A stretch of DNA of 64,000 bases. Source: Elizabethkingia miricola (GTDB lineage: Bacteria > Bacteroidota > Bacteroidia > Flavobacteriales > Weeksellaceae). The notes below the pieces were generated by a model that ran no database searches, had not been told where the DNA came from, and saw only the letters and a list, made by a program, of their open reading frames with translations. Position numbers and translations under genes: made by a program. Shown here in pieces: positions 25,307 through 34,532 of the stretch. The stretch covers positions 62,001 to 126,000 of the forward strand of contig NZ_LSGQ01000033.1 of assembly GCF_001675285.1 (NCBI RefSeq), given 5' to 3'. Each line of letters starts with the position of its first letter. The stretch's first letter is position 1.

Positions 25307-26683
25307 ATGAAAATAAGAACCCGGCTTACACTACTCTTCACCCTTGTTACGGCAATGCTTCTTGGTATTTACAGTATTACAGTATACTATTCTTCCAAAG
25401 AAGCCCGGGAAAAATCTTTCTATGGAGAATTACAGAATGAGGCTATTGCAAAAGCTGATCTCTTTTTTAAAAGTTCGCTTTCTGAGCAGGAAATGCATAA
25501 GCTATACAGAAACAACAACAGAACACTCAATGAGGTTCAGGTTGCTATTTATAACTCCGATTATGATCTGATTTACCATGATGATGCAAAAGTAGATTAT
25601 GTAAAGGAAAACGCTGAAATGCTTTCTGGTATCTTTAAAAAGAAGAAGACCAGTTTTTTTCTTGGTGATCTGCAGGTAACAGGTATTACTTATAATCATT
25701 CCGGAAAAACATATGCCATTACAGCCGCTTCTTACGATAAATATGGACACGCTTACGTTACAAATCTACTGACTGTTAGTATTATTGCATTTTTCATTAT
25801 TCTTATTCTGGTCTATCTTGCAGGGATTTTCTTTGCTGGTAAAGCTCTAAATCCGGTAAGTGAAATGGTGAGCCAGGTGAAAAATATTACCGCAGGAAAA
25901 CTTCAGCTAAGGTTAAAAACGACGAAAGAAAAAGATGAGCTAAATGAACTCGCACAAAATTTCAACGGAATGCTGGAACGGCTGGAAAACTCTTTCGATG
26001 CGCAAAAATATTTCGTTTCTAATATTTCACATGAGCTCCGTACACCTCTGGCGGCTATCACTGCAGAACTGGAATTAGCCTCAGAAAAGGAACTGACAAA
26101 AGAAGAATACCAGCAAACCATAAATCTCGCTTTGGAAGACGCCCGCAATATGAGGCGCTTATCCGACAGCCTTATGGATCTGGCCAAGGCCAGTTACGAT
26201 CCGAATGAGATCAGCTTTTCCGAGATACGTCTCGATGAAGTTCTTCTGGAATCCTACTCAGGAACTATTAAAGAAAATCCACAATATAAAGTAGCTCTTC
26301 ATATAAATGATGCTGTAGAAGAACAGCAACTGACCATACAGGGAAATGAATACCTGCTACGTGTGGCATTTAACAACCTTATTGATAATGCCTGCAAATA
26401 CTCTCCGGAACATTCCTGTTCTGTAAATATCTCCGTTGATTCCAATAATCTCCGCATTGATTTCACCAATACAGGTGTCACCATTGCACAGGAAGATTTA
26501 CAGCATATTTTTGAACCTTTTTACAGAAGTGAAAATTCCCGGACAGAGAAAGGTCATGGAATAGGACTATTCCTCACTGAAAAAGTCATTAATCTTCATC
26601 ATGCAGAGATATCAGTAACATCTGAAAATCATAAAACCTCTTTTACAGTTGTATTTCGCTCCGGGGAAACACCTAAAATATAA
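25307..26683 (+). CDS. Sensor histidine kinase (HAMP, HisKA, HATPase)
   Basis: The product has 458 aa. Transmembrane helix 1 (LTLLFTLVTAMLLGIYSITVY) and helix 2 (NLLTVSIIAFFIILILVYLAGIFFA) flank a periplasmic sensor of about 130 residues. HAMP follows (ALNPVSEMVSQVKNITAG), then the H-box NISHELRTPLAAIT, the N-box FNNLIDNACKYSP and the G-boxes HIFEPFYR and GHGIGLFLTEK. It phosphorylates the OmpR-type regulator encoded upstream. The layout is that of the CusS/ArlS class, which often sense metals or envelope stress; the signal here is unknown. Confidence 0.93.
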   Translation: MKIRTRLTLLFTLVTAMLLGIYSITVYYSSKEAREKSFYGELQNEAIAKADLFFKSSLSEQEMHKLYRNNNRTLNEVQVAIYNSDYDLIYHDDAKVDYVKENAEMLSGIFKKKKTSFFLGDLQVTGITYNHSGKTYAITAASYDKYGHAYVTNLLTVSIIAFFIILILVYLAGIFFAGKALNPVSEMVSQVKNITAGKLQLRLKTTKEKDELNELAQNFNGMLERLENSFDAQKYFVSNISHELRTPLAAITAELELASEKELTKEEYQQTINLALEDARNMRRLSDSLMDLAKASYDPNEISFSEIRLDEVLLESYSGTIKENPQYKVALHINDAVEEQQLTIQGNEYLLRVAFNNLIDNACKYSPEHSCSVNISVDSNNLRIDFTNTGVTIAQEDLQHIFEPFYRSENSRTEKGHGIGLFLTEKVINLHHAEISVTSENHKTSFTVVFRSGETPKI

Positions 26684-26688
26684 AGTAA

Positions 26689-26720
26689 AATCCCTTTAAA
26701 ACTCTAGCTTTAAAGGGATT
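26689..26720 (-). terminator. Shared terminator between kinase and GNAT genes
   Basis: AATCCCTTTAAA and TTTAAAGGGATT form a 12-pair stem. The minus strand continues ATTTTACTTT, so it best serves the GNAT gene at 26746; it may also stop the kinase mRNA. Confidence 0.7.
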
Positions 26721-26745
26721 CAATAATTATATTATTATAACAAAA

Positions 26746-27585
26746 TTAGACAGCTCTCGTCATTTCATATTGTTCAATGAAAATGCTTAAACCTGAATTT
26801 TGTAAAAATTTGTTTGCAGCAACCGAACTCTCATCAACATTAATAACAGAGATACCAGCACCCACTCTTTCTTTAAGTGCAGCGAGCAGCTGTGTTCCTA
26901 TTCCTTTACGTCTGTGTTCCGGTATTACAGCTAGTTGATATATTTTTTTTGCTTCCGGATTAAAAACAAGGTAACCTACCAATTGTCCGCCAATAAAGGC
27001 ACCCAATATTTTACAATGTTCTTTTATTTCTTCCAGCACATTTATAGAATTTTGCCATGTTGGCTGAATATCCCAGAAGGTTTTCATTTTTGCCCAGCCA
27101 AAATCTGCAACTTCACGAATTTCTGCATCCTTCTTTACAGCGTTGATATTAATGTCTCCACGATAACATTTAAGTTTACGACTGACCGTGTAACCAAATT
27201 TTTCATAGGATTTAATTGCCGGAACATTTTCGGTAATAACTTCCAGCACCAGCTTTTCCGCTCCATGCTCTTTCAGCACAGGAAGAATAAGATCATACAT
27301 TTCTCTCACCCATCCTGATTTTCTGTTTTCCGGAATAACACCAGTACCACCATTATAGACAACCAATTTGCCATCTATTAATTGCTTACCATGCAAAATA
27401 AAAGCAACAGGTTTCTCTCCGTCCTGTACTATTACCGATAGGCTTTTATCTGTTTTATCCGATCTCATTTTAAACTCTAACTGCTCTTCAGTCAGCTTCA
27501 TAGGTACCAGATAGTCTGCAAATGATTCATTGAATACCTGAAGAATTTGTGATATATCTATTTTTTCCAGGGTCTGAATTTTCAT
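26746..27585 (-). CDS. Double-domain GNAT acetyltransferase
   Basis: The product has 279 aa and two GNAT units. The N-terminal one has AFILHGKQLIDGKLVVYNGGTGVIPENRKSG and YEKFGY. The C-terminal one has VGYLVFNPEAKKIYQLAVIPEHRRKGIGTQLLAAL with the acetyl-CoA loop RRKGIG and ends near NKFLQNSGL. Such proteins acetylate small amines or antibiotics. It begins a minus-strand run that contains four more GNAT genes. The substrate is unknown. Confidence 0.85.
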   Translation of the reverse strand: MKIQTLEKIDISQILQVFNESFADYLVPMKLTEEQLEFKMRSDKTDKSLSVIVQDGEKPVAFILHGKQLIDGKLVVYNGGTGVIPENRKSGWVREMYDLILPVLKEHGAEKLVLEVITENVPAIKSYEKFGYTVSRKLKCYRGDININAVKKDAEIREVADFGWAKMKTFWDIQPTWQNSINVLEEIKEHCKILGAFIGGQLVGYLVFNPEAKKIYQLAVIPEHRRKGIGTQLLAALKERVGAGISVINVDESSVAANKFLQNSGLSIFIEQYEMTRAV

Positions 27586-27609
27586 TTTTTTACTTTTTTA
27601 TATTATTTA

Positions 27610-28461
27610 TTATTGATTAGAAGCTTTACTAAAAATAGTAGTTCCTATGCTGGCCATTATTACACAGGCTATAGAAATCCATTGCAAAAAGCTTAGGCTT
27701 TCGGATAAGAAGACCAGTCCTGAAAGAGCTGCAAATGCTGGTTCCAAACTCATTAAAATACTGAAGGTTTTTGCAGGAAGTTTCTTCAATGCTACCATTT
27801 CCAAAGAAAATGGTAAAGCACTGGATAAAATAGCGACACCCAAACCTTTCAGAAAAATGACAGGTGTAATACTGAAAACAGCCCCATCCCAGATTGTGAA
27901 AGGAAGAATCACAAGACTGGCAAATAACATCCCTGTAGTAACAGCATCTTTACCGTCCATTATTTTGGCAACCTTACCTCCCATTACAATATACAATGCC
28001 CAAAACACACCTGCCAGGAAAGCAAACCCAAGACCTAACAGATCAACATGGTCATTGTTCCACGGAACGATCAGTAATATCCCGGCACAGGCCAGTAAAG
28101 CCCAGACAACATCCAGTAATTTCCTTGAAAGTGCCAATGCCAGAAATAAAGGTCCTGCAAATTCTACAGTGACAGCCAGACCTAGTGGAATCCGCTGTAT
28201 AGCCATGTAAAAAATAAGATTCATCACAGCCAAACCTGTTCCATAGAACCCGCAATAAATCCACATTTGTTTGGTAAACTGTGAAAATTTCGGACGGTTA
28301 ATCAACGTTAATATAATAGCTGACAGAACAATTCTTAAAGTAACTGTTCCTATAGCACCAATTGCAGGAAAAAGCTGCTTGGCAATGGATGCGCCACCCT
28401 GCACACATATAATCGCTAATAGCGTAGCGGATATCGCAATATTTGTATTTGATTTTTTCAT
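27610..28461 (-). CDS. EamA/DMT family exporter
   Basis: The product has 283 aa and ten hydrophobic helices in two EamA halves, with GGASIAKQLFPAIGAIGTVTLR in the first and KLPAKTFSILMSLEPAFAALSG in the second. This matches the RhtA-like exporters of threonine/homoserine and drugs. A strong hairpin with a T-run lies in its leader (28484-28521). It is followed after 24 bases by the double GNAT gene, so both may form a unit that modifies and exports a small compound. Confidence 0.85.
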   Translation of the reverse strand: MKKSNTNIAISATLLAIICVQGGASIAKQLFPAIGAIGTVTLRIVLSAIILTLINRPKFSQFTKQMWIYCGFYGTGLAVMNLIFYMAIQRIPLGLAVTVEFAGPLFLALALSRKLLDVVWALLACAGILLIVPWNNDHVDLLGLGFAFLAGVFWALYIVMGGKVAKIMDGKDAVTTGMLFASLVILPFTIWDGAVFSITPVIFLKGLGVAILSSALPFSLEMVALKKLPAKTFSILMSLEPAFAALSGLVFLSESLSFLQWISIACVIMASIGTTIFSKASNQ

Positions 28462-28483
28462 TTGAATAGTTATATTAATTTAT

Positions 28484-28521
28484 AAAAAATATACCCCTGA
28501 GAAGCAAATTCTCAAGGTATA
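28484..28521 (-). promoter_or_regulatory. Attenuator-like hairpin in the EamA leader
   Basis: On the minus strand a stem of about 13 pairs (TATACC-TTGAGAA with TTCTCA-GGGGTATA) is followed by TTTTTT, 22 bases before the EamA ATG and downstream of the promoter at 28600-28627. A terminator at this place implies read-through control of the exporter, or it simply ends the PNPOx mRNA. Confidence 0.5.
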
Positions 28522-28599
28522 AGAAGTGTACAATCACTTTTTATTTGTCTTTTATTAATTAAAAACTACTACTGAATTCATTGTGTAAAGGTTTATCAT

Positions 28600-28627
28600 C
28601 AAATTTACTGTTTTTTATTTATAACAA
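28600..28627 (-). promoter_or_regulatory. TTG-N17-TAAATTTG promoter
   Basis: TTG at 28627-28625 and TAAATTTG at 28607-28600 on the minus strand, about 140 bases before the EamA gene and just after the PNPOx stop. Confidence 0.55.
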
Positions 28628-28656
28628 GCTTATATTGTATCAATTAACTATGGTTT

Positions 28657-29253
28657 TCAGGGTTGTATTTTCTTCTTCTGCCATATCTGGTCTTTTCTTT
28701 CATAAAGTATTCTGTCATGAAATCTTGACTCGCTGAACACTAAAAATTCTATACGGAAAGGAACAATGGCATAACCTCCCCAATTATCCGGTCTCCGGAT
28801 TTCCGATATTTCCGTATTGTTTGCTACAGTATCAAATTTCAGAATAAGCTCATTTAAATCGTGCAATTCTTTTCCCTGATCACTGACTACAGAAACGATC
28901 TGGCTTTCCCGATTCCTCTCGCTGAAGTAGCTGTCCAAAACCGATCCTGAGATTAACCTTGCTTCACCCTGAATCCGTACCTGTTGCTGTGTTTCAGGCC
29001 ACCAGAATGTTAAAGCTACTTTATTATTATAGTTAATTTCCTCTCCTTTTCGGGAAGTCAGTGTGCCAGTGATTACAAATTCTTCATTCCTAATTTCTTT
29101 TAAAGACACAAAACGCGCATTAGGAAACCCATCCAACCCTTCCGTAGAAAGGCAGCATGCGTAAGGCAGTTTTTGTTTATGCACCTGCATTTCTCTTTCC
29201 AGCCCATTATTAAACAAGCTAATTATCTCATCAAATCCTGTCTCAACTATCAT
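28657..29253 (-). CDS. Pyridoxamine 5'-phosphate oxidase family protein
   Basis: The product has 198 aa. The FMN-binding split barrel is seen in GFPNARFVSLKEI, LTSRKGEEINYNNKVALTFWWPE and QVRIQGEARLIS, and the C-terminal dimer segment in FRIEFLVFSESRFHDRILYER. The last motif follows the RLHDR consensus of true PdxH, though the usual EFWQ before it is changed to EFLV. It may be PdxH itself or a relative that handles other substrates. A GNAT gene lies 21 bases upstream on the same strand. Confidence 0.8.
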   Translation of the reverse strand: MIVETGFDEIISLFNNGLEREMQVHKQKLPYACCLSTEGLDGFPNARFVSLKEIRNEEFVITGTLTSRKGEEINYNNKVALTFWWPETQQQVRIQGEARLISGSVLDSYFSERNRESQIVSVVSDQGKELHDLNELILKFDTVANNTEISEIRRPDNWGGYAIVPFRIEFLVFSESRFHDRILYERKDQIWQKKKIQP

Positions 29254-29274
29254 TTCGCCTATTTTTTGAAATTT

Positions 29275-29718
29275 TTATTCTTCGGTACCAAGGATCATTT
29301 CCAGTATTGGATAAGCTTTTCCGAAATCGTCCGTTGCCCTTCTGCCCGTTTGCACAAATCCGGTTTTCAGATAGAAATCTACGGCTTGCAGGTTCTGCTC
29401 ATTAACATCCACCTTTGATATTCCAAATGTCGATTGTGCATATTGAAATAGTTTGCTGCCAATCCCTTTCCTTCTGTAGTCAGGGTCGATAAACAACATA
29501 TCCAGTGTATTTCCAGAAATTCCCATAAAACCAGCTGTGTGCCCTTCACTTTCATAAATAAAAAGTTTTACCTGGGGCAAAGCCTCAGGTATAATACTCT
29601 TATAAAATGTTATATCTTCAGGATCCAGAAAGTGATGAGTAGCCCTTACCGAAGCTTCCCACACCCTTATCACATCTGCATAATCTTTAGAACTGGCTTC
29701 TCTTATTAATTCACTCAT
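29275..29718 (-). CDS. GNAT N-acetyltransferase
   Basis: The product has 147 aa with one GNAT domain: IREASSKDYADVIRVWEAS at the start, GHTAGFMGISGNTLDMLFIDPDYRRKGIG for the CoA-binding loop, and VNEQNLQAVDFYLKTGFVQTG at the end. It resembles the YjaB class of small acetyltransferases. It is first in a likely operon with the PNPOx gene. Confidence 0.85.
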   Translation of the reverse strand: MSELIREASSKDYADVIRVWEASVRATHHFLDPEDITFYKSIIPEALPQVKLFIYESEGHTAGFMGISGNTLDMLFIDPDYRRKGIGSKLFQYAQSTFGISKVDVNEQNLQAVDFYLKTGFVQTGRRATDDFGKAYPILEMILGTEE

Positions 29719-29992
29719 ATCTTCAAGTTTACATGATTAAATAATATCAATATAACAACCTGGATTAAAATACTCTATATCAAAACAATCAACGCTTCCG
29801 GGAATTTATAATCCGGGAATTGTCATGTAATATTTCGGTTGAATATAATTGATTTAATAGCATTGCCGTATTTTTCATAACCTGTTTAGGTTAACATATT
29901 CCGGCTCATTGCTGAAAGTAATCAAAGATACGAAATCCTATGGATTTTCAATCAGGAAACACCTGTTTTTTAAGGCTTTGACTGTTATTTTT

Positions 29993-30481
29993 TTATTTTA
30001 TTAAAACACTAATTAATAAAGCCGAAAAATACAAACCGATACCATATACAAGGTGCGTACAAAGACTTCTGATCCTTGCTATACGCGGATTAGGCGTTTT
30101 GGAAGCAGCAATACCAAAACCAAATGCAGGCTGCATCATAAAAAAAGGTGCTACTGTTGTGCTAAGACCTATAAATATAGCCGGAAAAAGTGTAGGATCT
30201 TCCAACCAGTTTATTCCATAGATAAATAATAATAAGATAGCAAAGGTTATCCCGATTCCGTAATGAGCCATCCATCCTATTAATTTTTCATTCGTAACCG
30301 GTTCTGTCTGAAGAATACTCTTGTGAAAGAAAATTCCTTTCCGGAAGCTCCCGATCCATCGACCCAGCAAACGATAGTCCAGAGAAGGAATATTAAAAAA
30401 ACTCCTTAGAATGACTGCATAAGCATCCATAAATAGTGTAGCTCCTACCCCCATTAAAATACCATAAAATATCAATTGCAT
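29993..30481 (-). CDS. DUF2938 family membrane protein
   Basis: I set the start at the ATG at 30481 (MQLIFYGILMGVGATLFMDA), because the longer frame overlaps the thioredoxin gene. The product has about 162 aa and four hydrophobic segments, with LLGRWIGSFRKGIFFH and FGFGIAASKTPNPRIARIRSLCTHLVYGIGLY, features of DUF2938. It follows the thioredoxin-like gene by 35 bases, so both are probably cotranscribed. The function is unknown. Confidence 0.75.
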   Translation of the reverse strand: MQLIFYGILMGVGATLFMDAYAVILRSFFNIPSLDYRLLGRWIGSFRKGIFFHKSILQTEPVTNEKLIGWMAHYGIGITFAILLLFIYGINWLEDPTLFPAIFIGLSTTVAPFFMMQPAFGFGIAASKTPNPRIARIRSLCTHLVYGIGLYFSALLISVLIK

Positions 30482-30516
30482 AGCTTTTACTTTAATGATA
30501 AACTTTAGACCGCCTG

Positions 30517-30816
30517 CTAACGCATTGCCTTTAACTGCTCCTCCAGCTGCTTTTCTGAAAGCACTCCGGAGCTGCGCCATACTTCCTGGTTATTTTTTAG
30601 TACCACAAACGTTGGGACTGCACGTACTCTGTACTGTATTGCCATATTCTGCTCTTCATCCACATCCACCTGATGTACATTTAGCCAGTCTTCCAATTTA
30701 TTTTTCAGTGTATTTACAACCGGCATCATCATTTTGCATGGATAGCACCATTCTGCATAGAATTGCAATAAAGTCAGTGAATCAATCTCCTGAATTTTGT
30801 TGTCTGTATTGTTCAT
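30517..30816 (-). CDS. Thioredoxin family protein
   Basis: The product has 99 aa, close to the usual length. The active site is EWCYPCKMMMP, a CxxC with Tyr-Pro in place of the Gly-Pro of thioredoxin 1, and the cis-Pro segment is VRAVPTFVVLKN. There is no signal peptide, so it acts in the cytoplasm as a thiol reductant. A TAAATTTG box lies at 30844-30837. Confidence 0.88.
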   Translation of the reverse strand: MNNTDNKIQEIDSLTLLQFYAEWCYPCKMMMPVVNTLKNKLEDWLNVHQVDVDEEQNMAIQYRVRAVPTFVVLKNNQEVWRSSGVLSEKQLEEQLKAMR

Positions 30817-31170
30817 TGTTTTAAAATTTAGTTATACAAATTTAGACTGAGCTTCGGGCATCATCCTGACACAAATCGTAGAAGAAATGGTACAAATCAC
30901 AGATTATATAAGCTAAACACAAAGGCTCCCGTTATTATATTATCATCGGAATTTCCAGAAATACGTCTGGTAATAGGATATAAGGCATTGTTGGTACATT
31001 ATATGAGCCTATTCAAATTTTGATAAAAAATATATCGTACATTTGATATTCACTTTGATAAGCTATTCACTTTTCTATTTCCGGAATCATCAGATAGTCC
31101 TTTTATTCAGATCCGGATAAACTCCCCGACAAAATAATTACAACTAAAAAACAATTTAAATTCATCAACA
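30817..31170. other. Gene-free spacer between divergent genes
   Basis: I see no gene here. It separates thioredoxin (minus) and the P-loop protein (plus). The only signal I can name is the TAAATTTG box at 30844-30837 for the minus gene. Confidence 0.5.
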
Positions 31171-31707
31171 ATGAATAATTTTTATATCATTACCGGTGGT
31201 CCTGGCTCTGGTAAAACATCCCTTATCAATGAGCTAAACAATAACGGATTCCTTACTGTTCCGGAAGAAGGCCGCAGAATAATAAAAGAACAGATCGAAT
31301 TTGCCGGCGAAGGTCTTCCATGGAAAAACAAGGCTGCTTTTGCCGCATTAATGCTGAATGCTTCATTGGAAGCTTACCATAAAATACTTCAGAAAGCAGA
31401 ACATTCTTTAGTGTTTTTCGACAGAGGAATACCGGATACCATTGGTTATATGGAATTGGAAAACATTCCTGTTCCTCCGGAAACTGAACAAATTATACGT
31501 GCACATCCTTACCATACACATGTATTTTTACTTCCGCCATGGAAAAGTATTTACGAAACAGATAACGAACGTAAACAAAACTGGCAGCAAGCTGTGGACA
31601 CTTACGAAATAATGAGGGATATCTATATCCGATACGGATATAACATCATCAATGTTCCTTTTGATACTATAACGAATAGAAAAAATTTTATCCTTAATAA
31701 CCTTTAG
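31171..31707 (+). CDS. P-loop AAA_28-type ATPase/kinase
   Basis: The product has 178 aa with a Walker A motif GGPGSGKT at residues 9-16 and a probable Walker B VFFDRGIPDT. VPEEGRRIIKEQ and NVPFDTITNRKNFIL match the AAA_28 group of small predicted nucleoside or metabolite kinases. Its 3' end overlaps the convergent gene at 31704 by four bases, so the two stops interlock. The substrate is unknown. Confidence 0.8.
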   Translation: MNNFYIITGGPGSGKTSLINELNNNGFLTVPEEGRRIIKEQIEFAGEGLPWKNKAAFAALMLNASLEAYHKILQKAEHSLVFFDRGIPDTIGYMELENIPVPPETEQIIRAHPYHTHVFLLPPWKSIYETDNERKQNWQQAVDTYEIMRDIYIRYGYNIINVPFDTITNRKNFILNNL

Positions 31708-32198
31708 TCCATATCTAATCGTTCCAGCTCTTTTAAGACAGCTTCAGATACATATTCTGCCTGCACTTCAATAATCCGGGTAAGTTCTTTAAGATTATTA
31801 AAATCCGGAGTATCTGTTAACACAGCCTCCAGAATAGAGTATTTGGGCATTTTCTTTTTACCTTTATTCCAACTGCTGTTTTTCAAAAGCTCCCAATAAG
31901 CTTTCTGTATTCCTGCATTTTGTCCCATCAGCCATAATTCGAACTTCATTTTTTCATGATTAAGGACTATTCCAAAACGTAATTTCCGCTCTCTCAAAAA
32001 TTCATTATGAAACGGGAAATAAGTAAAATCCATATAACCAAACGAAATATTTCCATAGCTAAAGCGATCCGCTTGTACTCCGGACAAGCTGGTTTTCAAG
32101 CTCATCATATACTTCATCAGATTATGATATGCTTTCTGAATATCTTTTTTTACAAGCTGTTCCTGATATACGTTTATATAGTCGTTTAATGTTTTCAT
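31704..32198 (-). CDS. DUF7000-like protein
   Basis: I prefer the start at 32198 (MKTLNDYINVYQEQL). An ATG at 32210 forms a TAATG overlap with the preceding GNAT stop and is the alternative. The product of about 164 aa has KKDIQKAYHNLMKYMMSLKTSL, FGYMDFTYFPF, FGIVLNHEKMKFELWLMGQNAGIQK and ends in a helix, a pattern I associate with DUF7000. The function is unknown. It is cotranscribed with the GNAT gene upstream. Confidence 0.65.
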   Translation of the reverse strand: MKTLNDYINVYQEQLVKKDIQKAYHNLMKYMMSLKTSLSGVQADRFSYGNISFGYMDFTYFPFHNEFLRERKLRFGIVLNHEKMKFELWLMGQNAGIQKAYWELLKNSSWNKGKKKMPKYSILEAVLTDTPDFNNLKELTRIIEVQAEYVSEAVLKELERLDMD

Positions 32199-32209
32199 TT
32201 TCAATTGCA

Positions 32210-32941
32210 TTAGATAATACTGTCTGAAGCGATAAGATCCCATTTTCCATACAGGGTAAGCCCTGAAGCTGCTGCTAGTGCTACAGATGCAAAATTATCG
32301 ATCTGGCAGCGATACTGAGGTTCATAGCCTTGTTGGAGTGTATATTTACAAATAGCCTGTACCAGATTTCCGGCATGTCCTTTTCCTCTGTAATCAGGCA
32401 GTGTCAATACTCCCAAATCTGCAATTTTTTCATTATCTCCCCACGGATACATACTGGCAGCACTTACCAGTTTTCCGTCTTCGAAGGAGCCAAATACAAC
32501 CCAATGATCCAGTTCTACATAAGCATCATCAAGATCTTGTTCAGAAGCAGAGGAAACGAAATGTTCAAAAACTTCAGCATCTGACGAACTTAACTGACGA
32601 ATTGTTTCAATACTTACTGTTTCTAATAATTCCTTTTTATCCCCCTCCTGATAATAATAGATATAGTCAGCTCCATGCAGAGAGATTCCCACATCTTTTA
32701 GCAGCTGAAGGAACACAGATTCTGATAAAGAATCACTTACTGTCAGCCCTATGCGTTTCATGATAGCAGGTGTTACAACTGCACTTACACTCTGATTATC
32801 TGCACTTTCAAATAGCATAATCTGACCATCTTCTTCCAGGTCTTCATTAATCATAAGTGTAAAACTTTCGTCTTTATACCAAAGATCTCCATTCATTTCC
32901 TTTTCCCAAAAGGCCGTAATCTGCCTCGAAAATTCATTCAT
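32210..32941 (-). CDS. GNAT family acetyltransferase (243 aa)
   Basis: The N-terminal half resembles the FR47-like extension (SFTLMINEDLEEDGQIMLFES). The C-terminal GNAT domain shows WVVFGSFEDGKLVSAASMYPW, IADLGVLTLPDYRGKGHAGNLVQAI with the CoA loop YRGKGHA, and FASVALAAASGLTLYGKW. It lies 15 bases after the AraC gene. Which amine it acetylates cannot be told. Confidence 0.85.
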   Translation of the reverse strand: MNEFSRQITAFWEKEMNGDLWYKDESFTLMINEDLEEDGQIMLFESADNQSVSAVVTPAIMKRIGLTVSDSLSESVFLQLLKDVGISLHGADYIYYYQEGDKKELLETVSIETIRQLSSSDAEVFEHFVSSASEQDLDDAYVELDHWVVFGSFEDGKLVSAASMYPWGDNEKIADLGVLTLPDYRGKGHAGNLVQAICKYTLQQGYEPQYRCQIDNFASVALAAASGLTLYGKWDLIASDSII

Positions 32942-32956
32942 TCTCTATTTATATAT

Positions 32957-33910
32957 TTAGTGTTTATGTTTTTTTCTGTACTGTAGCGGGGTCAGTCCTG
33001 TTTGTTTTTTAAAAAAGCGGCCAAAATAAGAATCATCCGTGAACTGAAGTTCCGTAGCTATCATGGATACTGTATCACTGGTTTGTATCAGGCGTGATTT
33101 AGCTTCCTGAACAAGCTGTTTCTGTACAAAATGACTTGCCGGATAACCTGTAATTTCTTTTACTACATCATTGAGATAATTGGGATGAACATGCAATAGC
33201 TCTGCATATTCATTCACCTGTTTTTTATCTAGAAAATATTGATTCACATACATCTGAAACTTAGCCACCAATTGCTCCTGCCTGGAGAGATTAAAAGTTT
33301 CGTCAGCAGATACTTTATGATATATCCTTTCTGCTTCCAATAAAATAACATTCAGAAACATCCTTACCAAAAGATCATCGTTAAATGTAGATTTCTGGCA
33401 TTTCTCACTGTTCAATTTCCAAAAAAGATGTTCCATCATTGAGATTTCCCGCTCAGAAAGCTTAATGAATGGCTTCTGATCTGTTTGAAAAAACGGAAAC
33501 TGATTCAGTTTAATCTGGTGTTTAATACATAATAGAAAATAATCTGCATCGAACATACATAAGATTCCTTTCACATTTTCATCCCATTTTTCGGTAGCAT
33601 AAAGCTGGTTCTCAGAAATGAAATACATAGATCCTGGTCCGAAACGATATTTTTTGTGTCCTATAGTTTCTTCAGTTTCGCCTTCAGTAAGCAGTACAAT
33701 ACTGTAAAACTTTCTTCTTGTCCGGTCTCCGAAAGTTTTTTTCTGTATTTTCTTCAGCTCTTCCAATGCTATAACTTCTAAAAAGCCACTACCATATATA
33801 TACTCTATTGTATTGCACTCTTCACAGAAAGAATGATGAGCATCGTTAAGGTAAAACTCTTTGAATTCCTGTGGATTACTAATTTCTTTGATAGCGATGG
33901 ATTTGGACAT
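32957..33910 (-). CDS. AraC family transcriptional regulator
   Basis: The product has 317 aa. The N-terminal cupin-like sensor has LLTEGETEETIGHKKYRFGPGSMYFISENQ. The C-terminal AraC DNA-binding domain (residues ~215-315) shows YAELLHVHPNYLNDVVKEITGYPASHFV and ATELQFTDDSYFGRFFKKQTGLTPLQYRKK. It sits between two GNAT genes on the same strand and may control the surrounding cluster. The ligand is unknown. Confidence 0.92.
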   Translation of the reverse strand: MSKSIAIKEISNPQEFKEFYLNDAHHSFCEECNTIEYIYGSGFLEVIALEELKKIQKKTFGDRTRRKFYSIVLLTEGETEETIGHKKYRFGPGSMYFISENQLYATEKWDENVKGILCMFDADYFLLCIKHQIKLNQFPFFQTDQKPFIKLSEREISMMEHLFWKLNSEKCQKSTFNDDLLVRMFLNVILLEAERIYHKVSADETFNLSRQEQLVAKFQMYVNQYFLDKKQVNEYAELLHVHPNYLNDVVKEITGYPASHFVQKQLVQEAKSRLIQTSDTVSMIATELQFTDDSYFGRFFKKQTGLTPLQYRKKHKH

Positions 33911-33920
33911 TTTTATATTT

Positions 33921-34490
33921 TTATGATATGATTTTTACAAATTTGCGGTAGAATTCTTTGGGCTCCAGATTGTGATAAATATTGAGAAAGTCTGTTTCCA
34001 TATCTATACTTTCCAATCCTGCTTCAATAGGCATATATAAAAGACAAAAGTCTACTTCTACAACCTCAGCAACTACAGTTGTCATTTTTACTCCATTTCT
34101 TTCGTAGAAAGCGATCCGCTTTTCTCTTATCACCTTATCTTCTTCATTTATGGCTTTTTCCGGTGCCTCACATTCTATAATAAAGCCTTTTGACTTTATA
34201 CTTCCTGCTAATTCCTGAAGAAAAACAGAGCCTATTCCACTACCCCGTCCGGCCTCTTGTGTTACAGCAAAATAATCTAACAACAGCAGATCTTTTTCTT
34301 TCCACATAAAAGTAGCATAAGCTTTTATCTTGGAATCTTCTTCCAGTACATAAGCAGTATACTTATTAGCCGAAAAGGCGTTCTCTACAACATATAAAGG
34401 TTTCACCTCTTCCTCCGGAAAGTCTTCCACAAGGTATCGGCTGTATATATCACTGAATTCTGTAAAGCTAATTTCTCTAACTTCCTGCAT
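33921..34490 (-). CDS. GNAT family acetyltransferase (189 aa)
   Basis: The product has one GNAT domain: KAYATFMWKEKDLLLLDYFAVTQEAGRGSGIGSVFLQEL with the CoA loop GRGSGIG, and IAFYERNGVKM at the end of the fold. The C-terminal extension ends EFYRKFVKIIS. It precedes the AraC gene by 10 bases in the same transcription unit. Confidence 0.8.
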   Translation of the reverse strand: MQEVREISFTEFSDIYSRYLVEDFPEEEVKPLYVVENAFSANKYTAYVLEEDSKIKAYATFMWKEKDLLLLDYFAVTQEAGRGSGIGSVFLQELAGSIKSKGFIIECEAPEKAINEEDKVIREKRIAFYERNGVKMTTVVAEVVEVDFCLLYMPIEAGLESIDMETDFLNIYHNLEPKEFYRKFVKIIS

Positions 34491-34532
34491 TTTTTTTCTA
34501 TCTTTCTTGTCTTATTAATCTTCTAGTCATCA

